Notes under the pieces: model-generated | The model's database searches: none | Told to the model about the DNA's origin: nothing | Seen by the model: only the letters and a program-made list of their open reading frames with translations | DNA from: Spodoptera frugiperda | Taxonomy: Eukaryota > Arthropoda > Insecta > Lepidoptera > Noctuidae | NCBI RefSeq assembly: GCF_023101765.2 | Contig: NC_064219.1 | Coordinates: forward strand, 9,713,774 to 9,777,773 | Direction of reading: 5' to 3' | DNA: 64,000 nucleotides | Shown here: positions 23,053 to 33,479 of the stretch, piece after piece | Layout: each line of letters starts with the position of its first letter | How positions within the stretch are numbered: the first letter of the stretch is position 1 | Translations under genes and position numbers: made by a program

Positions 23053-23668
23053 AAAATAGGTAATATTAGATTCGTTCTCAAAACATACGGGTTCCCTCTA
23101 TCTGGCAGAATTTTAATGCTCCGAAATTTGTTTGGCATAACACACCTGGCAGAATCTTCTTTAAACGAATATACATATGGCATAAAAATTGTTTAATATA
23201 ATTATTGTTTTGCCGAATGTTTATATGTCCGAATTTACAAAGGCATACTTTTAAGATGGTAGAATTTTATTTGGCATAATTACGTTTGGCAAAGCTTAAT
23301 TTTGCATAATTTTGTTTCACATAACGTTTATTTAGAGCGACGATTGTTTGGCATAATTTCACTTGGCATATTAAGAAGATGGTAGAATAAAAGTTAGTAA
23401 AGTGACAGAACCGAATCGCTACAAAACCGACTGCACGTAGTCTTGTCTGCCCTACCCCTAGAGTGCAATTTAAAATCGCGTAGGCGCGGAGGGGCGAGGC
23501 GGCCCGCGGGCTGAGGAGCAGGCGGCTATGAGCGAGCCGCCGCGGCTGAGGCTGGCCGGCGAAGCCGGCCAACAAGCCGAAGCTGCGGTGGTGAGCGAAA
23601 GCCGTCTGCGACGATTAGCGCGCGTGGGACCGCCGGAGCCCCGCAGCGCCGGAGCCGTGACAGAAACC

Positions 23669-23778
23669 ATGCTTGCTTGCATGCTGTTTGCTTGCTGCAT
23701 GCTTGCATGCTTGCTTGCATGTTGCTTGCTTGCTTGCATGCTTGTTGCAAGCCTGCTTGCATGCTGCATGCTTGCTTG
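23669..23778 (+). repeat. GCTTGC/GCATGC microsatellite-like tract
   Basis: About 110 bp of interspersed GCTT and GCATG units. It creates long open frames of Ala/Cys/Leu in several phases that are not genes. Confidence 0.8.
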
Positions 23779-23793
23779 ATAGATGAGTCTTTC

Positions 23794-23995
23794 AATTATT
23801 ATGGATATTAAAAGTATGCCAAAAGACGATTCTAACTGTGAACATTCTGAGATATGATGGTTCTACTTTTTAATTATTATGGTTATGAAATTTATGCCAA
23901 AAGACGATTCTGACAGTGAACATTCTGCAATATGATGGTTCTACCTTTCAATTATTATGCGTATCAATTTATGCCTAAAGATTATTCTGACTTAT
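23794..23995 (+). repeat. 78-bp tandem repeat, about 2.5 units
   Basis: Units begin with AATTATTATG at 23794, 23872 and 23950 and share TATGCCAAAAGACGATTCT and ATGATGGTTCTAC. The third unit decays. Confidence 0.8.
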
Positions 23996-24517
23996 AAAAT
24001 TATGCGTATTTAATGTATTGCAAGTGATGGTATACCAAATGATTTTCTGCGAAATGAAGTTTCTGCCATGCGTTGTTATGCAAAATAAAATTATGACCAA
24101 AAAATTCTACTAATAAAGGTAGACCCAAAACATACTTTATTACAATTAAAGTCACATAGACTGCATATCACATCACCTAGAATCAAAAGAATTCTATCAA
24201 AAACGAACAATACTGGTTTGTTTACAGCGTTCATTCCAAATGAAAACACTGGAAAATATTCATAAAGAATATAAAATATGGGATTTCAGTTACGGAGATA
24301 TACTGGCGTTTTCGTGGTAAAATAATGAGTCGATAACATGGGCGCATAAATTGCAACTGAGTGCTAACTGTTGGTCGTTGAAACTGTATATTCATCGCCA
24401 ACACTGCAAAGGGGCGACCTCATACAATTTCTTGTTTGTATACAGTCCCTGACCACATTATTAGACGCACCCACATTTTTGCTGTCGTAATTTTTTTTAA
24501 ACGGATTTTCTGCTTTG

Positions 24518-24632
24518 TAAAGACACAGTGCGTTTACTAACATAAATATCACATACACATGACAATTTGTGGATCACACCAACAGTTTCTCCGTGTGGGA
24601 ATAGAACCCGCTACACGTTGCACGACAGTAAG
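24518..24632 (-). mobile_element. SINE-2 fragment, left of the Helitron array
   Basis: Reverse complement of SINE-2 body and head. It ends about 80 bp before the first Helitron. Confidence 0.7.
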
Positions 24633-25240
24633 TTTCCCTGAATTCGACTGTAGTATATTTGATATTAGCGGTTACCATTATACAACCATTTTGACAATAG
24701 ATTATAATAATCTATACATATAATAAAATTATAACAACTCCATGTCTGTACATTACAGATATTTAAGAAAAAATAAGATGGGGGATCTTTATTCAACCAA
24801 TAGAAGCGAAAAAAATGATTTAAAAAATTTTTGTCTGTCTGTCTGTCTGTCTGTTTGTTGTTCGCTTTTCACGCAAAAACTACTGGACGGATTTTGATGA
24901 AACTTTTTTTGTTATATAGCTATTAGTCCTCGCTAACATATAGGCTATCCTTTTTTTGGAAATTCGCCCTTTAAGTGGGTAAAAAGGGGAGGAGTAAGTT
25001 TGTATGAAACTCCGTCAGTTTTGAAGCTAATTCGATTAACATTAATATTCGGCTATTTGGTTACAAATTAAGAATGATGCAATGAGGATTTTTGGAAAAT
25101 ATGCCTAATAGGGGCTGAAAAAGGGGGGTAAGTTTCCATGAAACTCCGTTAATTTTGAAGCTAAATCGATGAAAATTAACGCTTTTTACGTGAATTGCCC
25201 TTCGTTTTGTGACATTTACCTGTTTAAAGAATCATAATAA

Positions 25241-26035
25241 GTCCGCAAGGCAGCTTGTGGCGAGCTGTTGGGCAGTGGCGACCCCATGGACCTGACTCCC
25301 GGGAGAGGCCCTACTTTTTAACTCCGGTTGGTACTCGTGACTATCCGGAGTGGCCTCTCCTACCTCACTCTTGCCTTAATCGGCTGGTTTGAGTGGAGAT
25401 TCGCAAGAGTGGAGTTGCCTTCAGCTCCACTTGGGGGAAGGACGTATCCCAGTAAGATGCTGGTAGGGGTCTTGACCGTACTTCCGGGATTGCTCTGATA
25501 GCCGTGGGATGCCCACCCTTCCTCAAGCAGCTCAACGGATGTTGCTTCCCTTGTCGCTACATGCTAGCGGCCGTTTCCGGGGGCCCACTATTGAGTTTGC
25601 GAGTCACCCCCTGCCTGTTTATCCGTATTTTTCAATATTGGTCAGGGGCAGGGGCCATAGTCCCCATAGTTAACCGGTTAACTATTCCACAGCCACCCAC
25701 ACCCATATCCCTATCATTTCCTTTTACCATATCTCACAATAGTCCTGCATCAACCGGGGATTGTCCTTTGGTGTACTTCCATAGTGCATACAGGGATAAT
25801 CGCCGGCTGATGTCCCATTACATTTAGATTAAAATTGTTCAACGGGCCTCTGCGAGTTGGCTTCGGCCCCTCGTACGCCTTCCAAAGGTCCGGGACCCTG
25901 TGGTCCCGTGATTATGTAAAGAATAACAATAATAACATAAGCTGGGAGTACCTCCACGCGGTGAAGGCGGTAACAGTTCAATACTGGCTAAAACTCCCAT
26001 TTTATTGTAACTCATCAGAATAGATGCCTTCGGGC
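25241..26035 (+). other. G+C-rich leader of Helitron copy 1, possibly captured
   Basis: About 800 bp visibly richer in G+C than the flanking Helitron termini, with sharp edges. It contains an ORF of ~105 codons (25504-25827 here, with a shifted start in copies 2 and 3) that I do not recognise. Helitrons capture host or retroelement sequence, and parts resemble non-LTR retrotransposon leader sequence, but I cannot confirm this. It may instead be the element's own 5' UTR. Confidence 0.4.
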
Positions 26036-26145
26036 TTATGTTGTTTTGTGGTTTACGTATAATAATTTGGAAGTAGCCTACCCGGTAACGCAGGGGAGCA
26101 GCCAACAAAATCTTATACTCTACAGTTCTTAGTCCAAGTAATATT

Positions 26146-26979
26146 GTGACAAGAATCATTATGCCTAGACGAAAGAAATCAGGTCTTTCTCAATATTCGA
26201 GAGCCTCTAAACGCCAGAGACAAGTTAGATCTCAAGAAACTGAGGAAGAACATGAGGCACGTTTAGCTGCGAGGCGGGAATATTATGCTGAATTGGTATC
26301 TTCGGAAACAGCTTCGCAAAGAGAAGAAAGATTAGCTACGGTTCGAGAACAAGTAGCTGGTTCACGCGCCTCAGAAACGATGAATCAGCATGAAGCACGC
26401 CTTACAGCCGACCGTGAGCGTCATGTCGTATCTCGCGAGTCCGAGTCATTCACTCAGCGTGAAGAGCGTCTCACTGCTGACCGTGAGCGTCATATCGTAT
26501 CTCGCGAGTCCGAGTCATTCACTCAGCGTGAAGAGCGTCTCTCTACTGACCGTGAACGTCACGCCACATCCCGCGAGTCTGAGTCATTCACTCAGCGTGA
26601 AGAGCGTCTCACTGCTGACCGTGAACGTCACGCCACATCTCGCGAGTCTGAGACATTCACACAGCGTGAAGATCGGCTCTCAGCTGACCGTTCTCGCCGT
26701 GCAATCTCACGTTCTCTAGAAACAGATGAGGAAAGAAGTTCACGGCTGTCTGCGGATCGCCATCGCCATGAAATATCCCGGATGTTCGAAAGCGATGAAC
26801 AACATGATTTGCGTCTGTCGGCTGCTCGCAGTCGCTACTACGAACAACAGGAAATTACTGCTAATCACCTGGAAGAAGAAAGGAGTCGTGTGCAAGAATT
26901 GAGGCAAACACAATCCAGTGACACCCGATTGATACAGTTAGAAGAAGACCGGCTGCGTCATGTTGTTCTTAGGTTGTGA
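26146..26979 (+). CDS. STPR-repeat protein ORF of Helitron copy 1 (277 aa)
   Basis: Residues 38-221 are eight tandem 23-residue repeats (26257-26808, a 69-bp DNA repeat), each of the form xRLxADRxRHxxSRxxExxx, with a ninth partial repeat after. The period and Arg-rich helical pattern match the STPR (score-and-three-amino-acid peptide repeat) DNA-binding domain known from Bombyx FMBP-1. The N-terminus is also basic (MPRRKK; an alternative start at 26161). The ORF ends at a TGA where copy 2 has TCA, after which the reading frame continues into the Helitron N-terminal zinc-finger-like region (CPHC). It is best seen as the N-terminal part of a broken Rep protein; DNA binding is inferred. Confidence 0.8.
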   Translation: MTRIIMPRRKKSGLSQYSRASKRQRQVRSQETEEEHEARLAARREYYAELVSSETASQREERLATVREQVAGSRASETMNQHEARLTADRERHVVSRESESFTQREERLTADRERHIVSRESESFTQREERLSTDRERHATSRESESFTQREERLTADRERHATSRESETFTQREDRLSADRSRRAISRSLETDEERSSRLSADRHRHEISRMFESDEQHDLRLSAARSRYYEQQEITANHLEEERSRVQELRQTQSSDTRLIQLEEDRLRHVVLRL

Positions 26980-27306
26980 CCTGGCGAAGATGATGCTTCG
27001 ATGGTATACGACTTTGGAGAGTTGCCATGGATAGAAAAAGAAAAAAGTGGATTTAATTATGACTCAATAATAAAATATGCCGAATATACTCATCTAGGCT
27101 CAATGGATGAAATATGCCCGCATTGCATTGCAGTGCCTTTAAGTGGCACGGAGAGCCCAAAGGAATGTGTTGTGCATCCGGTAAAGTTAAGTTAGAGCGT
27201 ATACAAGAACCACCGGAACTTTTGAAACAATTGTTAAATGGATAACATCCGCAATCGAGACACTTTTTGGAACATATAGGTACGAGCCTACAACAGCGCG
27301 TTCCAA

Positions 27307-28734
27307 ATGACTTCGTTTGGAGCGAAACAAATCACTGAAGCGGCATTTATGCCTACTTTCAAAGTGCAAGGCCAAGTATACCATCTGATAGGATCTTTGT
27401 TACCGACAGATGAGCCAAGGTTTTTACAAATATATTTTGTTAATAACTACCAACAGCAGGCAAATATTAGGCAACAATATATCCCTAATTTAAACTCAAG
27501 TTTGGTATGCAGCCTCCAAAACATGCTGCATAGTGTTAACCCTTACGTTAACAGTTTTAAAGCGGCGCTTCAATCTGTCTCGAATGATGAGCACAACAAT
27601 TATAAGTTTGTAATTTCCGCTGATAAAAGGCCAACAGGATCACATCCTGGTCGATACAATGCGCCTACTACAAACGAAGTTGCTGTACTGTTAGTGGACC
27701 AGGAATGTGACCGGAGGGACATTGTGCTCCGTACTCACGACGATCAACTAAAGAGAATAAGTGAAACACACCGTGCCTATGATACCTTACAGTATCCCTT
27801 AATGTTTTGTAGAGGTGAAGATGGCTACAATTTTGGCATTTACAATGTTGATCCTCGCACGGGTACTCCAAATTACAATAAAAAAACTTCGGCAATGCAA
27901 TTCTACAGTTTTTTGATTCAATTACGGGATAACGAACAGCCTTATTTACACAGGTTTCGGGGCCTTTTTAATCAGTTTTTAGTAGACGTTTATGCCAAAA
28001 TAGAAACTGAACGGTTGGTATTCATACGCACTAATCAAAGGCAACTACGAGCGGAAAATTACATTGATTTAAGAGACGCCTTAGAGCAAGATTCTGATCC
28101 AGAAAACTTGGGTCGAATGGTAATTCTTCCTTCTACGTTCACTGGTGGTCCCAGGTACATGGCTGAGCGAACCCAGGATGCGTTTTGCTACGTCAGAAAA
28201 TATGGCGGCGCAGATCTCTTTATTACCATGACTACTAACCCAAAATGGCCTGAAATAGAAAATAACTTGCTGACGGGTCAGGCTTCCTATGACAGACATG
28301 ACTTAATTTCTAGAGTCTTTCATTTAAAGCAAAAGCGCTTAATTGATCTCCTCACAAAAGAAAAGATATTTGGGTCAGTCCGCTGCTACATGTTTTCGAT
28401 TGAGTGGCAGAAACGTGGATTGCCTCATTCCCATAATCTTTTGTGGCTAGAGGAAAAGGTCAGGCCAAACGAAATCGATCGTCTTATTAGTGCATTAACA
28501 AGTCACAAGGTCAGACACTTCGAGCCGCTGGTGTCGATCTTAGGACGAGCTGTTTTTCACACGGACAGCTTTATGTGGCTTTCTCGCGTGTCACTAGCTC
28601 CGATAATTTGTTTGTATTGGCTCCTACAGGTAGAACATCAAATGTGGTGTATAAAGAAATTCTTTAGGCTTATTGCGATGTATTTCGACGTTCGGTATGG
28701 TGGAAGTACAAAGTGTCCTGATCAACATATATGA
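27307..28734 (+). pseudogene. Helitron Rep (HUH) remnant, copy 1
   Basis: An open frame of 475 codons. The first ~396 residues are a Helitron_like_N / Rep domain beginning near MTSFGAKQ and holding the HUH-type motif His-Ser-His at residues 374-376 (28426-28434) within GLPHSHNLLWL. Ser occupies the usually hydrophobic middle position. From about 28494 the frame reads out of phase through helicase sequence, so the last ~80 residues are meaningless. The catalytic tyrosine region and most of the helicase are deleted. Upstream, the zinc-finger part (27001-27300) is broken by frameshifts and a stop. The protein cannot be active alone. Confidence 0.88.
28494..28667 (+). pseudogene. Helitron Pif1-like helicase C-terminal fragment, copy 1
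   Basis: A different frame from Rep encodes the last 57 residues of a Pif1-type helicase. It contains INKSQGQTL (motif V), GQLYVAFSRV (motif VI) and a NVVYKEIL terminus before TAG at 28665-28667. The Rep-helicase junction lies at about 28491-28496, which marks the internal deletion precisely. Confidence 0.85.
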
Positions 28735-28868
28735 GAAGTGGTTATTTAACTGGCATGCAACACCTTCACTTTAAAAACATACGGAAATGACTCTATTATA
28801 ATAGTTTTTTATCTTCTGTTGGCGCATTAACATCTCTTGGCGAAACGGAGTTCGCGGGCACCAGCTAG

Positions 28869-29316
28869 TTATAATAAAGCATGGTTTAGACTATTATGAC
28901 GTCATGATATCAAGTTAAAATTAAATATTTTTTATATCACACTCAGTCAGGATTACTGACAATATCACGCTCCTCTCTAACACTCAGTGAGGCAGACAGG
29001 GACGCATTAGATTCCCTGCGATGGCGCATGGCGTCTCAAGCGAAAATACTGTGAAGCACCGTGTTGGAGCAACCGTAGATTTATTTATACTTCTTGTTGG
29101 TTTCATAATAAACGGTGAGATATGCCACAGTTACATTTATAGATTTTGTAAACACTTAGCCAAATTTTAAACTTAATATGCTTAATACTAAAGTCTAAAC
29201 TCGAATTAAAACGCAAATTAAATACAGAGTTCGTTTACGATTTATTTTAAATGTTTATATTATATGTATTTATTTGAATTTCTCTAAAATTATATTTTTA
29301 AACATTACTTATAAAA
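28869..29316 (+). repeat. 448-bp inter-Helitron spacer, copy 1
   Basis: Begins with T and ends with A, as required by insertion of a Helitron at an AT dinucleotide on each side. It is A/T-rich with a short G+C-richer core near 28975-29060. No ORF or Helitron terminus is visible inside. It is almost identical to 33480-33927; the clearest differences are two bases near the right end. Confidence 0.9.
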
Positions 29317-29847
29317 TCTATACATATAATAAAATTATAACAACTCCATGTCTGTACATTACAGATATTTAAGAAAAAATAAGATGGGGGATCTTTATTC
29401 AACCAATAGAAGCGAAAAAAATGATTTAAAAAATTTTTGTCTGTCTGTCTGTCTGTCTGTTTGTTGTTCGCTTTTCACGCAAAAACTACTGGACGGATTT
29501 TGATGAAACTTTTTTTGTTATATAGCTATTAGTCCTCGCTAACATATAGGCTATCCTTTTTTTGGAAATTCGCCCTTTAAGGGGGTAAAAAGGGGAGGAG
29601 TAAGTTTGTATGAAACTCCGTCAGTTTTGAAGCTAATTCGATTAAAATTAATATTCGGCTATTTGGTTACAAATTAAGAATGATGCAATGAGGATTTTTG
29701 GAAAATATGCCTAATAGGGGCTGAAAAAGGGGGGGTAAGTTTCCATGAAACTCCGTTAATTTTGAAGCTAAATCGATGAAAATTAACGCTTTTTACGTGA
29801 ATTGCCCTTCGTTTTGTGACATTTACCTGTTTAAAGAATCATAATAA

Positions 29848-30641
29848 GTCCGCAAGGCAGCTTGTGGCGAGCTGTTGGGCAGTGGCGACCCCACGGACCT
29901 GACTCCCGGGAGAGGCCCTACTTTTTAACTCCGGTTGGTACTCGTGACTATCCGGAGTGGCCTCTCCTACCTCACTCTTGCCTTAATCGGCTGGTTTGAG
30001 TGGAGATTCGCAAGAGTGGAGTTGCCTTCAGCTCCACTTGGGGGAAGGACGTATCCCAGTAAGATGCTGGTAGGGGTCTTGACCGTACTTCCGGGATTGC
30101 TCTGATAGCCGTGGGATGCCTACCCTTCCTCAAGCAGCTCAACGGATGTTGCTTCCCTTGTCGCTACATGCTAGCGGCCGTTTCCGGGGCCCACTATTGA
30201 GTTTGCGAGTCACCCCCTGCCTGTTTATCCGTATTTTTCAATATTGGTCAGGGGCAGGGGCCATAGTCCCCATAGTTAACCGGTTAACTATTCCACAGCC
30301 ACCCACACCCATATCCCTATCATTTCCTTTTACCATATCTCACAATAGTCCTGCATCAACCGGGGATTGTCCTTTGGTGTACTTCCATAGTGCATACAGG
30401 GATAATCGCCGGCTGATGTCCCATTACATTTAGATTAAAATTGTTCAACGGGCCTCTGCGAGTTGGCTTCGGCCCCTCGTACGCCTTCCAAAGGTCCGGG
30501 ACCCTGTGGTCCCGTGATTATGTAAGGAATAACAATAATAACATAAGCTGGGAGTACCTCCACGCGGTGAAGGCGGTAACAGTTCAATACTGGCTAAAAC
30601 TCCCATTTTATTGTAACTCATCAGAATAGATGCCTTCGGGC
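29848..30641 (+). other. G+C-rich leader of Helitron copy 2
   Basis: Counterpart of 25241-26035. One G fewer near 30186 moves the unknown ~105-codon ORF (30116-30433) to a different start, so the start of that ORF is not conserved even among near-identical copies. Confidence 0.4.
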
Positions 30642-30751
30642 TTATGTTGTTTTGTGGTTTACGTATAATAATTTGGAAGTAGCCTACCCGGTAACGCAGG
30701 GGAGCAGCCAACAAAATCTTATACTCTACAGTTCTTAGTCCAAGTAATATT

Positions 30752-31801
30752 GTGACAAGAATCATTATGCCTAGACGAAAGAAATCAGGTCTTTCTCAAT
30801 ATTCGAGAGCCTCTAAACGCCAGAGACAAGTTAGATCTCAAGAAACTGAGGAAGAACATGAGGCACGTTTAGCTGCGAGGCGGGAATATTATGCTGAATT
30901 GGTATCTTCGGAAACAGCTTCGCAAAGAGAAGAAAGATTAGCTACGGTTCGAGAACAAGTAGCTGGTTCACGCGCCTCAGAAACGATGAATCAGCATGAA
31001 GCACGCCTTACAGCCGACCGTGAGCGTCATGTCGTATCTCGCGAGTCCGAGTCATTCACTCAGCGTGAAGAGCGTCTCACTGCTGACCGTGAGCGTCATA
31101 TCGTATCTCGCGAGTCCGAGTCATTCACTCAGCGTGAAGAGCGTCTCTCTACTGACCGTGAACGTCACGCCACATCCCGCGAGTCTGAGTCATTCACTCA
31201 GCGTGAAGAGCGTCTCACTGCTGACCGTGAACGTCACGCCACATCTCGCGAGTCTGAGACATTCACACAGCGTGAAGATCGGCTCTCAGCTGACCGTTCT
31301 CGCCGTGCAATCTCACGTTCTCTAGAAACAGATGAGGAAAGAAGTTCACGGCTGTCTGCGGATCGCCATCGCCATGAAATATCCCGGATGTTCGAAAGCG
31401 ATGAACAACATGATTTGCGTCTGTCGGCTGCTCGCAGTCGCTACTACGAACAACAGGAAATTACTGCTAATCACCTGGAAGAAGAAAGGAGTCGTGTGCA
31501 AGAATTGAGGCAAACACAATCAAGTGACACCCGATTGATACAGTTAGAAGAAGACCGGCTGCGTCATGTTGTTCTTAGGTTGTCACCTGGCGAAGATGAT
31601 GCTTCGATGGTATACGACTTTGGAGAGTTGCCATGGATAGAAAAAGAAAAAAGTGGATTTAATTATGACTCAATAATAAAATATGCCGAATATACTCATC
31701 TAGGCTCAATGGATGAAATATGCCCGCATTGCATTGCAGTGCCTTTAAGTGGCACGGAGAGCCCAAAGGAATGTGTTGTGCATCCGGTAAAGTTAAGTTA
31801 G
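30752..31801 (+). CDS. STPR-repeat protein ORF of Helitron copy 2 (349 aa, longest version)
   Basis: Same protein as in copy 1, with eight 23-residue STPR-type repeats at 30863-31414, but with a sense codon where copies 1 and 3 have TGA. The frame runs on through an acidic linker and a conserved segment (YDFGELPWIEKEKSGFNYD) to a zinc-finger-like CPHC at the position where Helitron Rep proteins carry one. It then stops at 31799-31801 because of a frameshift shared by all copies. This copy shows that the STPR repeats were translated as part of the Rep protein in the ancestral element. Confidence 0.82.
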   Translation: MTRIIMPRRKKSGLSQYSRASKRQRQVRSQETEEEHEARLAARREYYAELVSSETASQREERLATVREQVAGSRASETMNQHEARLTADRERHVVSRESESFTQREERLTADRERHIVSRESESFTQREERLSTDRERHATSRESESFTQREERLTADRERHATSRESETFTQREDRLSADRSRRAISRSLETDEERSSRLSADRHRHEISRMFESDEQHDLRLSAARSRYYEQQEITANHLEEERSRVQELRQTQSSDTRLIQLEEDRLRHVVLRLSPGEDDASMVYDFGELPWIEKEKSGFNYDSIIKYAEYTHLGSMDEICPHCIAVPLSGTESPKECVVHPVKLS

Positions 31802-31912
31802 AGCGTATACAAGAACCACCGGAACTTTTGAAACAATTGTTAAATGGATAACATCCGCAATCGAGACACTTTTTGGAACATATAGGTACGAGCCTACAAC
31901 AGCGCGTTCCAA

Positions 31913-33345
31913 ATGACTTCGTTTGGAGCGAAACAAATCACTGAAGCGGCATTTATGCCTACTTTCAAAGTGCAAGGCCAAGTATACCATCTGATAGGAT
32001 CTTTGTTACCGACAGATGAGCCAAGGTTTTTACAAATATATTTTGTTAATAACTACCAACAGCAGGCAAATATTAGGCAACAATATATCCCTAATTTAAA
32101 CTCAAGTTTGGTATGCAGCCTCCAAAACATGCTGCATAGTGTTAACCCTTACGTTAACAGTTTTAAAGCGGCGCTTCAATCTGTCTCGAATGATGAGCAC
32201 AACAATAAAATTATAAGTTTGTAATTTCCGCTGATAAAAGGCCAACAGGATCACATCCTGGTCGATACAATGCGCCTACTACAAACGAAGTTGCTGTACT
32301 GTTAGTGGACCAGGAATGTGACCGGAGGGACATTGTGCTCCGTACTCACGACGATCAACTAAAGAGAATAAGTGAAACACACCGTGCCTATGATACCTTA
32401 CAGTATCCCTTAATGTTTTGTAGAGGTGAAGATGGCTACAATTTTGGCATTTACAATGTTGATCCTCGCACGGGTACTCCAAATTACAATAAAAAAACTT
32501 CGGCAATGCAATTCTACAGTTTTTTGATTCAATTACGGGATAACGAACAGCCTTATTTACACAGGTTTCGGGGCCTTTTTAATCAGTTTTTAGTAGACGT
32601 TTATGCCAAAATAGAAACTGAACGGTTGGTATTCATACGCACTAATCAAAGGCAACTACGAGCGGAAAATTACATTGATTTAAGAGACGCCTTAGAGCAA
32701 GATTCTGATCCAGAAAACTTGGGTCGAATGGTAATTCTTCCTTCTACGTTCACTGGTGGTCCCAGGTACATGGCTGAGCGAACCCAGGATGCGTTTTGCT
32801 ACGTCAGAAAATATGGCGGCGCAGATCTCTTTATTACCATGACTACTAACCCAAAATGGCCTGAAATAGAAAATAACTTGCTGACGGGTCAGGCTTCCTA
32901 TGACAGACATGACTTAATTTCTAGAGTCTTTCATTTAAAGCAAAAGCGCTTAATTGATCTCCTCACAAAAGAAAAGATATTTGGGTCAGTCCGCTGCTAC
33001 ATGTTTTCGATAGAGTGGCAGAAACGTGGATTGCCTCATTCCCATAATCTTTTGTGGCTAGAGGAAAAGGTCAGGCCAAACGAAATCGATCGTCTTATTA
33101 GTGCATTAACAAGTCACAAGGTCAGACACTTCGAGCCGCTGGTGTCGATCTTAGGACGAGCTGTTTTTCACACGGACAGCTTTATGTGGCTTTCTCGCGT
33201 GTCACTAGCTCCGATAATTTGTTTGTATTGGCTCCTACAGGTAGAACATCAAATGTGGTGTATAAAGAAATTCTTTAGGCTTATTGCGATGTATTTCGAC
33301 GTTCGGTATGGTGGAAGTACAAAGTGTCCTGATCAACATATATGA
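31913..33345 (+). pseudogene. Helitron Rep (HUH) remnant, copy 2, additionally frameshifted
   Basis: Corresponds to the 475-codon frame of copy 1 but is split into 31913-32224 and 32305-33345 by a private five-base insertion. The His-Ser-His motif and the Rep-helicase deletion junction are the same as in the other copies. Confidence 0.88.
33105..33278 (+). pseudogene. Helitron helicase C-terminal fragment, copy 2
   Basis: Same 57-residue Pif1-type C-terminus (SQGQTL, YVAFSR, terminal KEIL) and same junction as copy 1. Confidence 0.85.
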
Positions 33346-33479
33346 GAAGTGGTTATTTAACTGGCATGCAACACCTTCACTTTAAAAACATACGGAAATG
33401 ACTCTATTATAATAGTTTTTTATCTTCTGTTGGCGCATTAACATCTCTTGGCGAAACGGAGTTCGCGGGCACCAGCTAG

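Larger units (their letters stand above)
23080..24135. mobile_element. Non-autonomous Mutator-like element with 9-bp target duplication and G+C-rich cargo
   Basis: The element is 23089-24126, flanked by the perfect 9-bp repeat AAAACATAC (23080-23088 and 24127-24135). Its ends are GGGT...ACCC with diverged inverted repeats of ~70-75 bp; motifs such as GGCAGAA and GCATAAC recur in order in both. Inside, in order: A/T-rich GGCATAAT repeats, a G+C-rich block (23475-23668), a GCTTGCATG-type tract (23669-23778) and a 78-bp direct repeat (from 23794). There is no transposase. A 9-bp duplication plus long terminal repeats fits the MULE superfamily; the assignment is inferred. Confidence 0.65.
24711..28868 (+). 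mobile_element. Helitron copy 1 (4,158 bp)
   Basis: The 5' end is TCTATACATATAATAAAA, preceded by A. The 3' end is CTAG (28865-28868), followed by T. A GCGAA/TTCGC hairpin (28840-28844 with 28851-28855, six-base loop) lies nine bases before CTAG, as in classical rolling-circle Helitrons, and there is no target duplication. In order it holds a (GTCT)n tract near 24833, a G+C-rich leader (25241-26035), an STPR-repeat ORF, a Rep remnant and a helicase tail. Copy 1 differs from copies 2 and 3 at several shared sites (for example near 25286, 25507, 25579 and 28402). Confidence 0.93.
29317..33479 (+). mobile_element. Helitron copy 2 (4,163 bp)
   Basis: Same termini, hairpin and order as copy 1. 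Private features are TCA instead of TGA at 31583-31585, which keeps the STPR frame open; CAAG for CCAG near 31521; and a five-base insertion at about 32205 that breaks the Rep frame. It shares with copy 3 the substitutions that separate both from copy 1. Confidence 0.93.

Noticed and set aside
23528..23779. Open frames of 80-100 codons on both strands (Ala/Cys/Leu-rich).
   Set aside because: They come from the G+C-rich block and the GCTTGC tract of the Mutator-like element. All phases are open because of composition, with no domain or splice context.
26390..26719. 109-codon repetitive ORF overlapping the STPR repeats (also in copies 2 and 3).
   Set aside because: It is the +1 shadow of the 69-bp repeat; the STPR frame is the meaningful one.
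26257..26808. CRISPR-like or satellite array.
   Set aside because: The 69-bp period is a multiple of three, keeps an open frame and encodes conserved protein repeats; there are no spacers.
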